Shown in pieces: positions 1 to 7,944 of a stretch of DNA of 14,345 nucleotides (position 1 is the stretch's first letter; the number at the start of each line of letters is the position of its first letter). The DNA is taken from assembly GCA_027295245.1 (NCBI GenBank), contig JAPULF010000443.1, positions 1-14,345 on the forward strand. The letters run 5' to 3'. This stretch comes from Planctomycetota bacterium (GTDB lineage Bacteria; Planctomycetota; Phycisphaerae; UBA1845; UTPLA1). The notes below the pieces were generated by a model. That model worked only from the letters and a program-made list of their open reading frames with translations. It was not told where the DNA came from and did not search any database. Position numbers and translations under genes: made by a program.

Positions 1-1145
1 TTCTTCGGGTGCTCTCGGTCGTCATCATCCTCGTTTCCATGATGGCATACGTCGGCGGGCAACTCGCCGCCGCCGGCACGGCGTTCCACGGCACGTTCGG
101 CTTGCAATACAAATACGGAGTCCTGATCGGGGCCGGAATCGTCTTGATCTACACCGTCACCGGCGGCTTTCGGGCGGTCTGTTGGACCGACTACGCCCAG
201 GCCGTCATCATGGTCGGCACGCTCTTCGCGTTCCCACTTTACATGCTGATCGAATACGGCGGATACGGGTTCATCAGCGAGCACCTTTCAACCGCCGTTG
301 ACGAATCCCGCGGCGTCAAGGCCGGCGATCTCATGCGAGTGCTGCCGGAGGCGTCCGGCCTCGGGCTTCTCGGCTTCCTCCTCGGCAGCCGCGCAATGGG
401 GATCAACTTCGGATACCCCGGCCAGCCGCACATACTCGTGCGGTTCATGGCCCTCAAGGATCGATCCCAGGCAAGAAAGGCCGGTGTCATCTCCGCCGTA
501 TGGACCGGTCTGATCTTCTGGGGCGTCATCACGACCGGCCTCCTGGTGCGGGCGGTCTACCAATCGGGCGAACCGTGGGCAAAGCCCCTGTTCGAAGGCT
601 CGGCAAGCGAAGCGGGCCTCGTCGTCGCCGGCCTGAACATGCTGCCCGGCGTACTCGCGGGAATGGTGCTCGCCGCGGTGCTGTCCGCGATCTGCTCGAC
701 AGCCGACAGCCAACTGATTGTGGCCGCCAGCGCCGTCGCCCATGACATCTACGCCCGTCTCTTCGGACGAAACGCACGGCCCGCGCAAATGATGTGGATC
801 AACCGGATTGTCGTATTGGCACTCGGCGCGGGGGCGGTCCGGCTCATCATCGACGAGTCGGTCAGCGTCTACAAATACGTCTTGACGTACGCATGGGCGA
901 TGCTGGGGGCATCCTTCGGACCGCAGATCATCCTGCTGTTGCTCTGGCGCCGCGCAAGCTACGCGGGCTGCATCGCCGGCATGGGCGTGGGGTTCGCGAC
1001 CGCGATCGCCTGGCCCCAACTCTACGACGCCGATCGATGGGGATTCGAGTTCTACAACCTGACCGCCGCGTTCATCGCCGCCTTGATGGTGAACGTGATC
1101 GTCAGCCTGATCGTTCCGCGAACGAAGAGTCTCGAGCGCGAGTAG
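1..1145 (+). CDS. Sodium:solute symporter family (SSS, PutP-like) permease, 5'-truncated
   Basis: Inner-membrane Na+-coupled permease of the solute:sodium symporter family. The reading frame is open to the left edge (first full codon at base 3), so the true start lies outside the window. Compared from memory with E. coli PutP (about 500 residues), roughly the first 115-120 residues are missing. About 380 residues are visible, with around ten hydrophobic segments. Family landmarks are a TGGFRAVCWTDYAQ segment (about bases 159-200), an FGYPGQPHILVRFMA segment (about 408-452) that matches PutP's conserved GQPHI region, and CSTADSQL (about 693-716). The Ser-Thr pair at 696-701 corresponds to the Na+-ligand Ser/Thr of PutP-type carriers. 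The protein ends at a TAG, 53 bp from the end of the convergent TPR gene. The substrate cannot be read from sequence; proline or another small organic solute is possible. The family call is firm and the specificity unknown. Confidence 0.92.
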   Translation, partial: LRVLSVVIILVSMMAYVGGQLAAAGTAFHGTFGLQYKYGVLIGAGIVLIYTVTGGFRAVCWTDYAQAVIMVGTLFAFPLYMLIEYGGYGFISEHLSTAVDESRGVKAGDLMRVLPEASGLGLLGFLLGSRAMGINFGYPGQPHILVRFMALKDRSQARKAGVISAVWTGLIFWGVITTGLLVRAVYQSGEPWAKPLFEGSASEAGLVVAGLNMLPGVLAGMVLAAVLSAICSTADSQLIVAASAVAHDIYARLFGRNARPAQMMWINRIVVLALGAGAVRLIIDESVSVYKYVLTYAWAMLGASFGPQIILLLLWRRASYAGCIAGMGVGFATAIAWPQLYDADRWGFEFYNLTAAFIAALMVNVIVSLIVPRTKSLERE

Positions 1146-1198
1146 TTCGGCGGGCGACGGCCTGCATCGGGCGAGTGAACGAATGCGGCCCGGGCGAG

Positions 1199-1969
1199 TC
1201 AGGGCAGCGGGACGGGGCTCTCTTCGTCGATTTCGATCGACCCGGCCAAGGAAGGGGCCAGGCCGGGGTCCGACTTCCGCGCCAATGCGGTCGCGCGGCG
1301 AAGTCCCTCGGTGGCGGCCGTCAATTCCGGGTTGATCTCGATGGCCTCGTGGAAGTGATTCGTGGCGGACTTGAAGTCACCTGCCTCCAGACGGATGACG
1401 CCGATGTTGTAATAGGCGACGTCGGAGGAAACCACGCGGCAAAACTCCGTGTAGCTCTCGGCGCCGCGGCCGGAATGCGCCAGCAACGAGGCCAGATTCA
1501 TGCGGGCCTTCGCGAAACCCGGGCGGATCTCGAGTGCGGCGCGGTATTGCTCCATCGCTTCGGCCGTGCGCCGCTGCAAAAAGAGACAGTAGCCGAAATT
1601 GTTTCGGAGCGAGGCGGAACTCGGAACGGCGCTGATGCCGTTGAAAAACGCCTGATCCGCGTCCTCGTACCGGCCGAGCCGCTGATAGAGGATCCCCAGA
1701 CGACTGTAGGCCTGGGAATACCGCGGGTTGGCCGCGATGGCCTTCTCATACTGCGCGAGGGCGCCCAGCAGGTTGCCCTGTCCCTCCAGCATCCGCCCGG
1801 CCGCGAAGTAGGTCTTGGGCAGGATCGGAATGTCGGGGGCCGGCTTGGCATTGCGTACCCGGTCCCGGTCGGACTGCCAATTGACGGCCGTTTCCTGCTT
1901 GTCCGTCTGCAGGCATCCGGACACCGCGGCCAAGGCCGCAAACAGAGGAATCAGGAATCGCGGCCGCAT
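1199..1969 (-). CDS. tadD: TPR-repeat lipoprotein, TadD-like
   Basis: A 256-residue predicted lipoprotein, last gene of the tad locus. I chose the ATG at 1969 because GGAGG lies 6 bases upstream and a lipoprotein signal follows immediately: a basic start, a hydrophobic stretch, then the lipobox AVSGC with Cys19. A longer in-frame reading to 2044 would bury that signal. After a short linker the chain is built of about five tetratricopeptide repeats (roughly residues 52-85, 86-119, 120-153, 154-180 and 184-217), with typical units such as ALAQYEKAIAANPRY and AMEQYRAALEIRPGF. It ends in an acidic, proline-rich tail. TadD proteins are TPR lipoproteins required for Tad pilus assembly, probably as a pilotin-like or scaffold factor at the outer membrane. 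The ATG is one base after the stop of the preceding lipoprotein gene, so the two are probably translationally coupled. TPR sequences alone do not prove TadD; location and lipobox support it. Confidence 0.85.
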   Translation of the reverse strand: MRPRFLIPLFAALAAVSGCLQTDKQETAVNWQSDRDRVRNAKPAPDIPILPKTYFAAGRMLEGQGNLLGALAQYEKAIAANPRYSQAYSRLGILYQRLGRYEDADQAFFNGISAVPSSASLRNNFGYCLFLQRRTAEAMEQYRAALEIRPGFAKARMNLASLLAHSGRGAESYTEFCRVVSSDVAYYNIGVIRLEAGDFKSATNHFHEAIEINPELTAATEGLRRATALARKSDPGLAPSLAGSIEIDEESPVPLP

Positions 1970-1970
1970 A

Positions 1971-2483
1971 TCAACCTCCGCTCGATTCTGCAAGCTTATA
2001 GGCCGTCCCGCGCGGTTCCGGCTGCTGAGCCACCGCCGCGGCATCGATGGCCTCCTGTCCGGTCATGCCCGGACCGCCGGCCATGCCTCGGACGACTTCA
2101 ATGCTCTGCGTGCTGGGCAGGACTTCCGCAAGAAAGGCCGTCGCGGTCTCGAGCCGGCCGGCCAGTAGGATCTCGTCGGTGATCATGGTGTCGTAGTGAA
2201 GCGTGCCGCCGGACGTCGCCAGCAACTCCGCGTATCGTTCGAGCCGAGCCAAACCCGTCGCGGAAAGATCGGCGGTGTGAGGAATAAAGTGGATATCGGC
2301 GATGCACCGGTCCGCAAGCATTCCCTGGTCGTTGTGATAAACGTAGTACTCCGTGATGACGGGATGCTCGGACCCATAGCCCTGCGGCGGAGCGTTGGCC
2401 TGAACGTGCTCATCGGGCTGGCAGCCCCCCCACGCCGGCATCAGGAGGAGAATCGGCAACGAAACTCGTAAGGTGAATCGCAT
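1971..2483 (-). CDS. Small lipoprotein with a CpaD/OmpA-like domain, Tad-associated
   Basis: A 170-residue predicted lipoprotein between tadC and the TPR gene. The start at 2483 is preceded by GGGAG about 6 bases upstream and gives a good signal: basic N-terminus, LPILLLMPAW, then GGC with Cys21 as lipidation site. Residues about 60-134 read as an alternating strand/helix domain: ADIHFIPHTADLS (strand and turn), GLARLERYAELLATSG (helix), TLHYDT (strand), LLAGRLETATAFLAEVL (helix), SIEVVRGM (strand). This order, with the phrase 'F-x-P-x-[ST]-A-x-L-[ST]' followed by a helix, recalls the CpaD pilus-biogenesis lipoprotein and the OmpA C-terminal domain. I infer a CpaD-like role at the secretin; overall identity looks low and no named family is certain. 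The stop is one base from the next ATG, indicating coupling to the TPR gene. A 154-bp gap separates it from tadC, so it may have some independent expression. Confidence 0.75.
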   Translation of the reverse strand: MRFTLRVSLPILLLMPAWGGCQPDEHVQANAPPQGYGSEHPVITEYYVYHNDQGMLADRCIADIHFIPHTADLSATGLARLERYAELLATSGGTLHYDTMITDEILLAGRLETATAFLAEVLPSTQSIEVVRGMAGGPGMTGQEAIDAAAVAQQPEPRGTAYKLAESSGG

Positions 2484-2637
2484 GGTCTGCTCCCAAAACA
2501 CGCCGCCCGACGCGCGCGCTCGTGACGCACCGCGAACGCCGCCGGGCTTCAACAGCGCCCAAGGGGGTATCGGCAGAACGCCCAACCGGGCAACTGTCGC
2601 GGAGGGCAAACCACGGAATCGGCGAAATCTGCGCCCG

Positions 2638-3573
2638 TTACATGTCGCCGAAGGTCTTCATCAACTGAATCGCCGCGGGACCGGCGAGCACGACGAAAAT
2701 CGTAGGGAAAATGAACAGAATCAGGGGCAACAGGAGTTTAACGGCGGTCTTTTGGGCACGTTCCTCCGCCCTCTGGCGCCGCTTGGTCCTGAGTGCCTCG
2801 GACTGGTTTCGCAGGGCGGAGGCAATACTGGTACCGAGCTTTTCGGCCTGGACGATGATGGAGATAAGCGACTTCATTTCTTCCACGCCGGTGCGGTTGG
2901 CCATCTTGTGCAGGGCCTCACCTCTCGGCACGCCCATCTGAGTCTCGACCGACGCGATCTGCATCTCCTCGGACAGCGCCGGGTGGACGTTTTTCATCTC
3001 GTCGCCGACCCGAAGAAGGGCCGCATCAAGGCCGAGTCCGGCCTCCACCCCGACCACCATCAAATCAAGCGAGTCCGGCAAGCCGTTGGTGATCGCTTCG
3101 GCCCGGCGCTTGACGGCCCTGTTGAGCCACAGATTCGGCAACATGAATCCGAGCCCCGCCCCGATAAGCGTCTGTCCGAGCAGAATGACGAATTCCTTGT
3201 CGGCGTTGATCGCCATGACGATTCCAACGGCCCCGCCGGCGATCGCGGCAGCCATCTTGCTCGCCATGAAAAGGGTGGTGCATGATTCCCGTCGGTACCC
3301 GGCAGTGGCCAACTTGGCCCGCATGTTGGTCTGTTCGTCCTCGCTCTTGGGCATGAGTGGTCTGGAAAGGAACGGAGCCGCCTTCTCCAGCAAGCTTGGC
3401 TTGGTCGCTCGCTGCTTGGCCTGTGATCGCAGGGCGTTGGGGTCCTGATCGCGCCGCAGACCGGCGGTTCGGCGCTTGATGACGTCTTCCTGCTCCGGCT
3501 TTTTCGGAATGAGCGAATACAGAACGAGCACGACCGACACCGCGCCCAAGCCTGCCATGATCATGAGGTCCAT
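2638..3573 (-). CDS. tadC: Tad pilus inner-membrane platform protein TadC
   Basis: A 311-residue type II secretion F-domain protein. One N-terminal membrane segment (about residues 3-22) is followed by a basic cytoplasmic stretch. Next come a hydrophobic pair (about 103-123 and 127-147), the T2SSF domain (about 160-280) with LPDSLDLMVVGVEAGLGLDAAL near its start, and a C-terminal membrane segment (about 279-299). That layout is the TadC type. Together with TadB it forms the platform on which the CpaF ATPase drives pilin polymerisation. The ATG at 3573 follows the TadB stop by 10 bp, and the sequence TAGGA containing that stop also supplies a Shine-Dalgarno element, so expression is probably coupled to tadB. 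The usual tadB-tadC order is kept. No oddities were seen. Confidence 0.95.
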   Translation of the reverse strand: MDLMIMAGLGAVSVVLVLYSLIPKKPEQEDVIKRRTAGLRRDQDPNALRSQAKQRATKPSLLEKAAPFLSRPLMPKSEDEQTNMRAKLATAGYRRESCTTLFMASKMAAAIAGGAVGIVMAINADKEFVILLGQTLIGAGLGFMLPNLWLNRAVKRRAEAITNGLPDSLDLMVVGVEAGLGLDAALLRVGDEMKNVHPALSEEMQIASVETQMGVPRGEALHKMANRTGVEEMKSLISIIVQAEKLGTSIASALRNQSEALRTKRRQRAEERAQKTAVKLLLPLILFIFPTIFVVLAGPAAIQLMKTFGDM

Positions 3574-3583
3574 ACCGCGATTC

Positions 3584-4594
3584 CTAAACCTTGATGTTCA
3601 CAATCTTCTTGATCATGATCAAACCGAGCAACTGGGCCACGCCCGCGCCTATCAGCATGTATTGACCCAGCGGCTCGTCGAGCAGCACCTGGGCATATTC
3701 CGGATTGACCACCAGTTCCAACACGAAAACGATGATTGGCAGGGCCAGCAGCACCCAGCCGGAAAGCCGACCCTCGGCCGTCAGGGCCCTGACCGTACCG
3801 AACAGTTTGATTCTTCCGCGAATCACGCCGCTGATGTTGTCCAGAACTTCCGCGAGGTCTCCACCGGTGGCTCGCTGAATGAGTACTGCCGTGACGAAGA
3901 ACTTCACGTCCATCAAGCCGACACGATCCGCCATGCCCTTGAGGGCATCATCCATCTTGATGCCCAGGTTTTGTTCGTGAAACACGCGGCCGAACTCCGT
4001 CCCGACCGGATCGGGGACCTGCTCGCTGATGAGCAGGATCGCGTTCGGCAAGGAGTGTCCCGCCCGGAGGGCTTGGCTCATCAATTCGAAGACATCCGGC
4101 AACTGATACATGAACTTGTTCATCCGCATGTTGCGCTTGACCGAGATCGCGACGAGCGGCAAGATCAGAAGCGCGACCGCCGCAGTAATACTGACCCACA
4201 ACGGAAGCTCGAGAAAGTAACATGCGATGAACGCAAGCGCGGACAGCCCGACAATATTCACAAGAAGCGCGGCGGCCGACCATTGCACGTTGGCCTGATC
4301 CAGCATGCGCTGCAGCTTCGAGGCGAATTGCAGATTGGTGATCAGTGCGCCGATCCCGGAATTCGGCTTGTTCGACTGCCGCCGAATGGACTCCTTGACC
4401 ATCCGTTCCTGACTGCCGCCAAGCGAGCCGCGATCCTTCAGCCGGTCGGTGATCTTCCGGGTGTCCTTCTTTCGCAGGTCACCGACCAGATTGAATATCG
4501 CGTAGGCAAGCATGGTGGATCCGATAAGCGGGAGGGCATAAATGCCCACCTGCTCCATCAGATCACCCGCCGCTAACGCAGCATAATCAAGCAT
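3584..4594 (-). CDS. tadB: Tad pilus inner-membrane platform protein TadB
   Basis: A 336-residue type II secretion F-domain protein, partner of TadC. It has an N-terminal membrane segment (about residues 17-37), a charged cytoplasmic region (about 40-100), two hydrophobic segments (about 107-127 and 131-151) and a T2SSF domain (about 160-275). That domain includes LPDVFELMSQALRAGHSLPNAI, and RATGGDLAEVLDNIS, the TGG-x-L motif typical of TadB/GspF-like proteins. Membrane segments end the chain (about 278-295 and 312-332). The start at 4594 is 31 bp after the cpaF stop and has a G-rich element some 12 bases upstream. Met13 (4558) is an alternative start, and the sequence does not decide between them. 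The gene lies between cpaF and tadC as in most tad loci. Confidence 0.95.
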   Translation of the reverse strand: MLDYAALAAGDLMEQVGIYALPLIGSTMLAYAIFNLVGDLRKKDTRKITDRLKDRGSLGGSQERMVKESIRRQSNKPNSGIGALITNLQFASKLQRMLDQANVQWSAAALLVNIVGLSALAFIACYFLELPLWVSITAAVALLILPLVAISVKRNMRMNKFMYQLPDVFELMSQALRAGHSLPNAILLISEQVPDPVGTEFGRVFHEQNLGIKMDDALKGMADRVGLMDVKFFVTAVLIQRATGGDLAEVLDNISGVIRGRIKLFGTVRALTAEGRLSGWVLLALPIIVFVLELVVNPEYAQVLLDEPLGQYMLIGAGVAQLLGLIMIKKIVNIKV

Positions 4595-4625
4595 ATCGCC
4601 GAAAGCCCCCTGTCGACCGTGCAGC

Positions 4626-6089
4626 CTACTCCTTATTGTCGGTCAAAAGGACCCGCCGCTCGAACAGCTCCGGGCTAAGTTCTACGCCCGAATACTTGAG
4701 CCGATCGAAGAAACTCGGTCTCAGCCCGGTGGCCAGGAACTGACCGTACGCTTTTCCGGACCCGTCGATGCCGAGCTGTTCAAATTTGAAAATCTCCTGA
4801 ATCGTCACGGTCTCGCCTTCCATGCCCTGGACCTCGGCAATGCTCATGATTTTTCTGGGACCTCCGGAGAGGCGGGCCGCATTGACGATCAGATGAATCG
4901 CGTTGGCGAACTGTTGGCGAATCGCCTTAACCGGCAGCTCGAAGCCGGCCATCATGACCATCGTCTCAACACGCTGCACCGCGTCTCGGACGCTGTTCGC
5001 GTGAATCGTCGTCATGGACCCGTCGTGGCCGGTGTTCATCGCCTGCAGCATGTCGAGGGTTTCCGCGCCTCGGCACTCACCGACCACCAACCGGTCGGGC
5101 CGCATTCGCAGCGAGTTGATCAGCAGGTCGCGAATGGCGACGCGACCCTTGCCCTCGATGTTCGGCGGTCTCGACTCCAAACGCACCACGTGTGGCTGCC
5201 GGAGCTGCAATTCCGCGGCGTCCTCGATCGTCACGATTCGATCGGTGTCCGGAATGAACGAGGACAGGTTGTTCAGCAACGTCGTCTTGCCCGACCCGGT
5301 GCCGCCCACGATCAGAATGTTCATTTGGGCCGCCACGCACGCCCGCAGGAAATCGACCATCTCGGGCGTAATGGAATTGAAATTGATGTAATCATCCCAC
5401 GTGATCGGATCGGCCCCGAACCGCCGAATGGACATCGAAGGCCCGTCGATCGCCAGCGGCGGAATCACGGCATTGACACGAGAGCCGTCCTTCAGTCGGG
5501 CATCAACCATCGGCGAGACTTCATCGCATCGGCGTCCGACGGAAGACACGATCTTGTCGATGACGTGCATCAAGTGAGCGTCATCCTTGAACCTGACGTT
5601 GCTGATCTGAAGCCGGCCTTTTCGCTCGACGTACACCTGCTTGGGGCCGTTGATCAGAATGTCGCTGATGTGAGGGTCGTTCAACAGCGTCTCGAGCGGC
5701 CCCAGGCCGAAGGTCTCATCCAGGATTTCACTGACCAGCCGCTGTCGTTCGCTGAAATTGAGCAGGGCGTCTTCCTGCTCGCAGAGGTCCATGATGACCT
5801 GTTTGACTTCATCCTTGACGTCGTCATCCGTTCGCGTACCCATCGCCGCAAGATCCAGGTTTTCCACCAGCTTGCGATGGATGTTGGTCTTGAGCTCGTA
5901 GAACTCGTCCGAGCGATCCCGCGAATCGCCCTTGCGTTTGGGCGGAGCCTTGGGCGCAATCGGCTTGAGCGCCGGAGGCTGCTTGCCCGCCGACGGAGAT
6001 TGAGGGACACCCGGAGACTGCGAGTCCTCGGTACTTCGCGTGGGCACTTGCGGTGCATTCAGAACCGGTATCTTCGATTTTCCAAACAC
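4626..6089 (-). CDS. cpaF: Tad pilus assembly ATPase CpaF/TadA
   Basis: Secretion ATPase of the VirB11/GspE family that hydrolyses ATP at the cytoplasmic face to power Flp pilus extension (and possibly retraction). The best start is the GTG at 6089, giving 487 residues. An exceptionally strong purine tract AAGGAGGAGGAGGT ends 3 bases before it, while the longer ATG reading from 6209 adds 40 non-conserved residues. Residues 1-60 are a Pro/Lys-rich linker. The N-terminal domain is about 62-235. The catalytic core has Walker A GGTGSGKT at 262-269, an Asp box with E289-D290 ([11 protein letters not shown]), Walker B around [10 protein letters not shown] at 334-343, and the His box SMTTIHANS at 358-366. 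All key residues are present, so the enzyme should be active. It lies 31 bp upstream of tadB and 254 bp downstream of cpaE. That gap could hold a promoter or a processing site, but none is clear. Confidence 0.97.
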   Translation of the reverse strand: MFGKSKIPVLNAPQVPTRSTEDSQSPGVPQSPSAGKQPPALKPIAPKAPPKRKGDSRDRSDEFYELKTNIHRKLVENLDLAAMGTRTDDDVKDEVKQVIMDLCEQEDALLNFSERQRLVSEILDETFGLGPLETLLNDPHISDILINGPKQVYVERKGRLQISNVRFKDDAHLMHVIDKIVSSVGRRCDEVSPMVDARLKDGSRVNAVIPPLAIDGPSMSIRRFGADPITWDDYINFNSITPEMVDFLRACVAAQMNILIVGGTGSGKTTLLNNLSSFIPDTDRIVTIEDAAELQLRQPHVVRLESRPPNIEGKGRVAIRDLLINSLRMRPDRLVVGECRGAETLDMLQAMNTGHDGSMTTIHANSVRDAVQRVETMVMMAGFELPVKAIRQQFANAIHLIVNAARLSGGPRKIMSIAEVQGMEGETVTIQEIFKFEQLGIDGSGKAYGQFLATGLRPSFFDRLKYSGVELSPELFERRVLLTDNKE

Positions 6090-6092
6090 GCT

Positions 6093-6106
6093 ACCTCCTC
6101 CTCCTT
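6093..6106 (-). promoter_or_regulatory. Strong extended Shine-Dalgarno tract for cpaF (GTG start)
   Basis: On the minus strand the 14 bases AAGGAGGAGGAGGT precede the GTG at 6089 with three bases between. Three overlapping GGAGG registers are available to the anti-Shine-Dalgarno sequence. This decides the GTG start over the upstream ATG at 6209. It also suggests high translation of the ATPase despite the weaker start codon. Confidence 0.8.
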
Positions 6107-6343
6107 CTTCCAGACGCGCACCCGACGCGCGTGACAGTCGCGGCTCATCGCAGGCAGCCGACCTCGACCGCGCCAATGTGTCGAGCGCGTCGGTGCCTGC
6201 GCAGAGCATTCATCCCGCATGAATCTCCGAATCAAGGCGAGTCCGAGCACCGATATGCCGGGCCGCCGCCGCCCCGATCTCTCGAAGGCCGAGCGGCGCG
6301 GTCCCGAAAAAATCATGGCACCACGGCGAGCAAATCGCCCAAT

Positions 6344-7606
6344 CTATGCAGGTTTGGTTTGGGCGGGCGAAGCGGTCGTAACGGCGGCTGCCTCGGTGGC
6401 TGCGGCCTGCGGCTTCGCGCCCTTCTTGAAGATCCTTCCGAGGAGGCCGCTTCGATTCGCGGCCTCCGCCGCCAAGGCCTCGGGCTCATGGAACCGTCTT
6501 GCGAGTTCCTGAATCTCCCGACGCACCTTGGAACGCCCGAACTCCGCATTCAGCGGCTTCCCGACGTTGATACTGCTGCTGACGGCATTCCAATCATCCG
6601 AAACCGTCGCATATATCCTACGATTCAAAGTTTGTTCGACGTGAGAAATCTCGAGATGCGCCGATTCTCGGCCCATTCGATTGCAAAGCAGCGAAATGCG
6701 GTCGGTATTAAACCCCTGGGTCGCAAGCTCTTGCAACATGCGATCCGCACTTCGGACGCTGGTGACCAGCAATTGTAGGACCATCAAGACCGTGTCCGCG
6801 GCATCGAGCACGATCCGGCCGCCCGGATCGTGGCGCGTGGGTCCATCTACCACGACATAATCGCATAACTCCTGGAGCTCGGTAAAAACGCTGGCACAAT
6901 GCGCCGCCGTAATCGTCTCGGCCTGCGCGAACGAATGCGGCCGGGCCAGAACAAGCAGACCGGATTCGTGCTTCACGACCGCCTTCTCGATGAGCTCGGG
7001 ATCCACCTGCTCCGGCGTATGGCACAAATCCGCCACGGTGAACTGGCCGTGAAGGTCCAGCAGGGTCGCCACCTGACCGAACCGAAAGTCCAAATCCACG
7101 ATTGCCACCTTGCCGCCCTCGCCGACCAGTCCGGCAAGCTCCACGGCCAGGTTGGTCGCGAGGGTGGTCGTGCCGACGCCCCCCGCGGTTCCCATAATCG
7201 AAATGAGCTGCCCGGGGGCCTTCTGATCGGTCTTCTGGGTGACGGCCCTCGCCACGGCCGCGGCGAAATCCTCGGCCTTGAGCGGCTTGACGAGATATTC
7301 CTTGACGCCTGCACGCATGGCCCGGAGTACGATGTCGCCGCCCGTTTCCGAGCTGAGGGCGAAGACCACCAGTTCGCGAAACGCTTGCGTGAGTTGGGAG
7401 ACGCATTCCAGAACGACGTCCGTGGACCGATCGATATCCACGACCACCACTTCCGCGGGAAACTGGGAAACGGCCTGCGCTAGAAGACACGGTTCGTCGA
7501 GTTCGGCAACGATCTTGACGCGCGGCAGCGCCGTGATCTGCCGACGGATTTCGGGCGCAGCGGATTCATCGGTCGTAAAGAGAATGACGCGCGCTGGCTG
7601 TGTCAT
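6344..7606 (-). CDS. cpaE: Tad pilus localisation/assembly protein CpaE/TadZ (receiver-like plus MinD/ParA-like)
   Basis: A 420-residue protein. I chose the ATG at 7606 because the protein then begins MTQPARVILFTTDE, a receiver-domain first strand; the reading from 7684 adds 26 unlikely residues. Residues about 6-122 form a CheY-like receiver with D13, D57 (end of VVVVD), S85 and K107 (YLVKP) in the expected places. Residues about 134-375 are a MinD/ParA-type P-loop domain. The Walker A' region reads GTAGGVGTTT (139-148), where both the signature lysine and the P-loop lysine of the usual KGGxGKT are replaced. IVDLDFRFGQ (169-178) follows as the second motif. The Ala-rich C-terminal tail (about 380-420) looks disordered. 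TadZ/CpaE proteins mark the pole or assembly site and recruit the CpaF machinery. The gene is separated by 338 bp from cpaC and 254 bp from cpaF, so it may be a separate expression unit. Confidence 0.94.
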   Translation of the reverse strand: MTQPARVILFTTDESAAPEIRRQITALPRVKIVAELDEPCLLAQAVSQFPAEVVVVDIDRSTDVVLECVSQLTQAFRELVVFALSSETGGDIVLRAMRAGVKEYLVKPLKAEDFAAAVARAVTQKTDQKAPGQLISIMGTAGGVGTTTLATNLAVELAGLVGEGGKVAIVDLDFRFGQVATLLDLHGQFTVADLCHTPEQVDPELIEKAVVKHESGLLVLARPHSFAQAETITAAHCASVFTELQELCDYVVVDGPTRHDPGGRIVLDAADTVLMVLQLLVTSVRSADRMLQELATQGFNTDRISLLCNRMGRESAHLEISHVEQTLNRRIYATVSDDWNAVSSSINVGKPLNAEFGRSKVRREIQELARRFHEPEALAAEAANRSGLLGRIFKKGAKPQAAATEAAAVTTASPAQTKPA

Positions 7607-7944
7607 GACCGCAGCGTTCTTTCCCCCCGTCGGAGGGCGACAATGTCGGGGACCGCGCTCGCCTCGTGCCAGAACGGTTACCACCCTTATCGGCCGCCGA
7701 CAACTGCCTCTATAGTTTCCGTCGCCGTCCGAAAAGCCCCATCTGTTTGGAGCAATTCAGTGCGGGCGCCCGACCCGAGCACCATGCATGTGGTCGATTT
7801 CCGGCCCGCCCGCAAGCTCTGAAGTCTCTCGAGATTAATCCCCCCAACGCAGCGAGTCGGGCCGCTTGGCCGGCCCCGGCGTTCGATCATCTCCTGCGAT
7901 GCGTCCGCGTCTTCTTTCGCGCAGGAGGCCGACGCGCGCCGCCC
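7607..7944. other. 338-bp gap between cpaC and cpaE, no gene seen
   Basis: No convincing protein is encoded on either strand; the 67-codon minus-strand frame across 7687-7890 has no domain-like sequence and no good ribosome site. Two inverted repeats are visible. One is CTCCTGCG/CGCAGGAG (7891-7898 and 7920-7927, 21-base loop), directly after the cpaC stop. The other is GGGCCG/CGGCCC (7859-7864 and 7871-7876). Neither is followed by a U-tract in the minus direction, so they look like 3'-end or processing hairpins rather than intrinsic terminators. A TATAGA hexamer at 7714-7709 (minus) has no convincing -35 partner. The gap is long for an operon and may contain a weak promoter for cpaE. Confidence 0.5.

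Noticed and set aside
1146..1198. Imperfect hairpin (GCC-T-GCAT / ATGCGGC) between the convergent symporter and TPR genes as a bidirectional terminator
   Set aside because: Seven pairs with a bulge, a long loop and no T-run on either side; not enough to call.
794..2182. Long plus-strand frame of 462 codons spanning the symporter end and the TPR gene
   Set aside because: Arg/Gly-rich sequence without domain character; it overlaps two well-supported genes in other frames, so it is a shadow of GC-rich coding DNA.
6307..6339. Hairpin (6325-6339) and T6 (6312-6307) just after the cpaE stop as an intrinsic terminator
   Set aside because: The stem is only 5 bp and the T-run is about 12 bases away from it, too far for a standard terminator; a weak attenuator cannot be excluded.
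7709..7737. TATAGA as -10 of a cpaE promoter
   Set aside because: The -35 position 17 bases upstream reads GCTTTT, a poor match.
7687..7890. 67-codon minus-strand frame in the cpaC-cpaE gap
   Set aside because: No motif or ribosome site; the sequence looks random.
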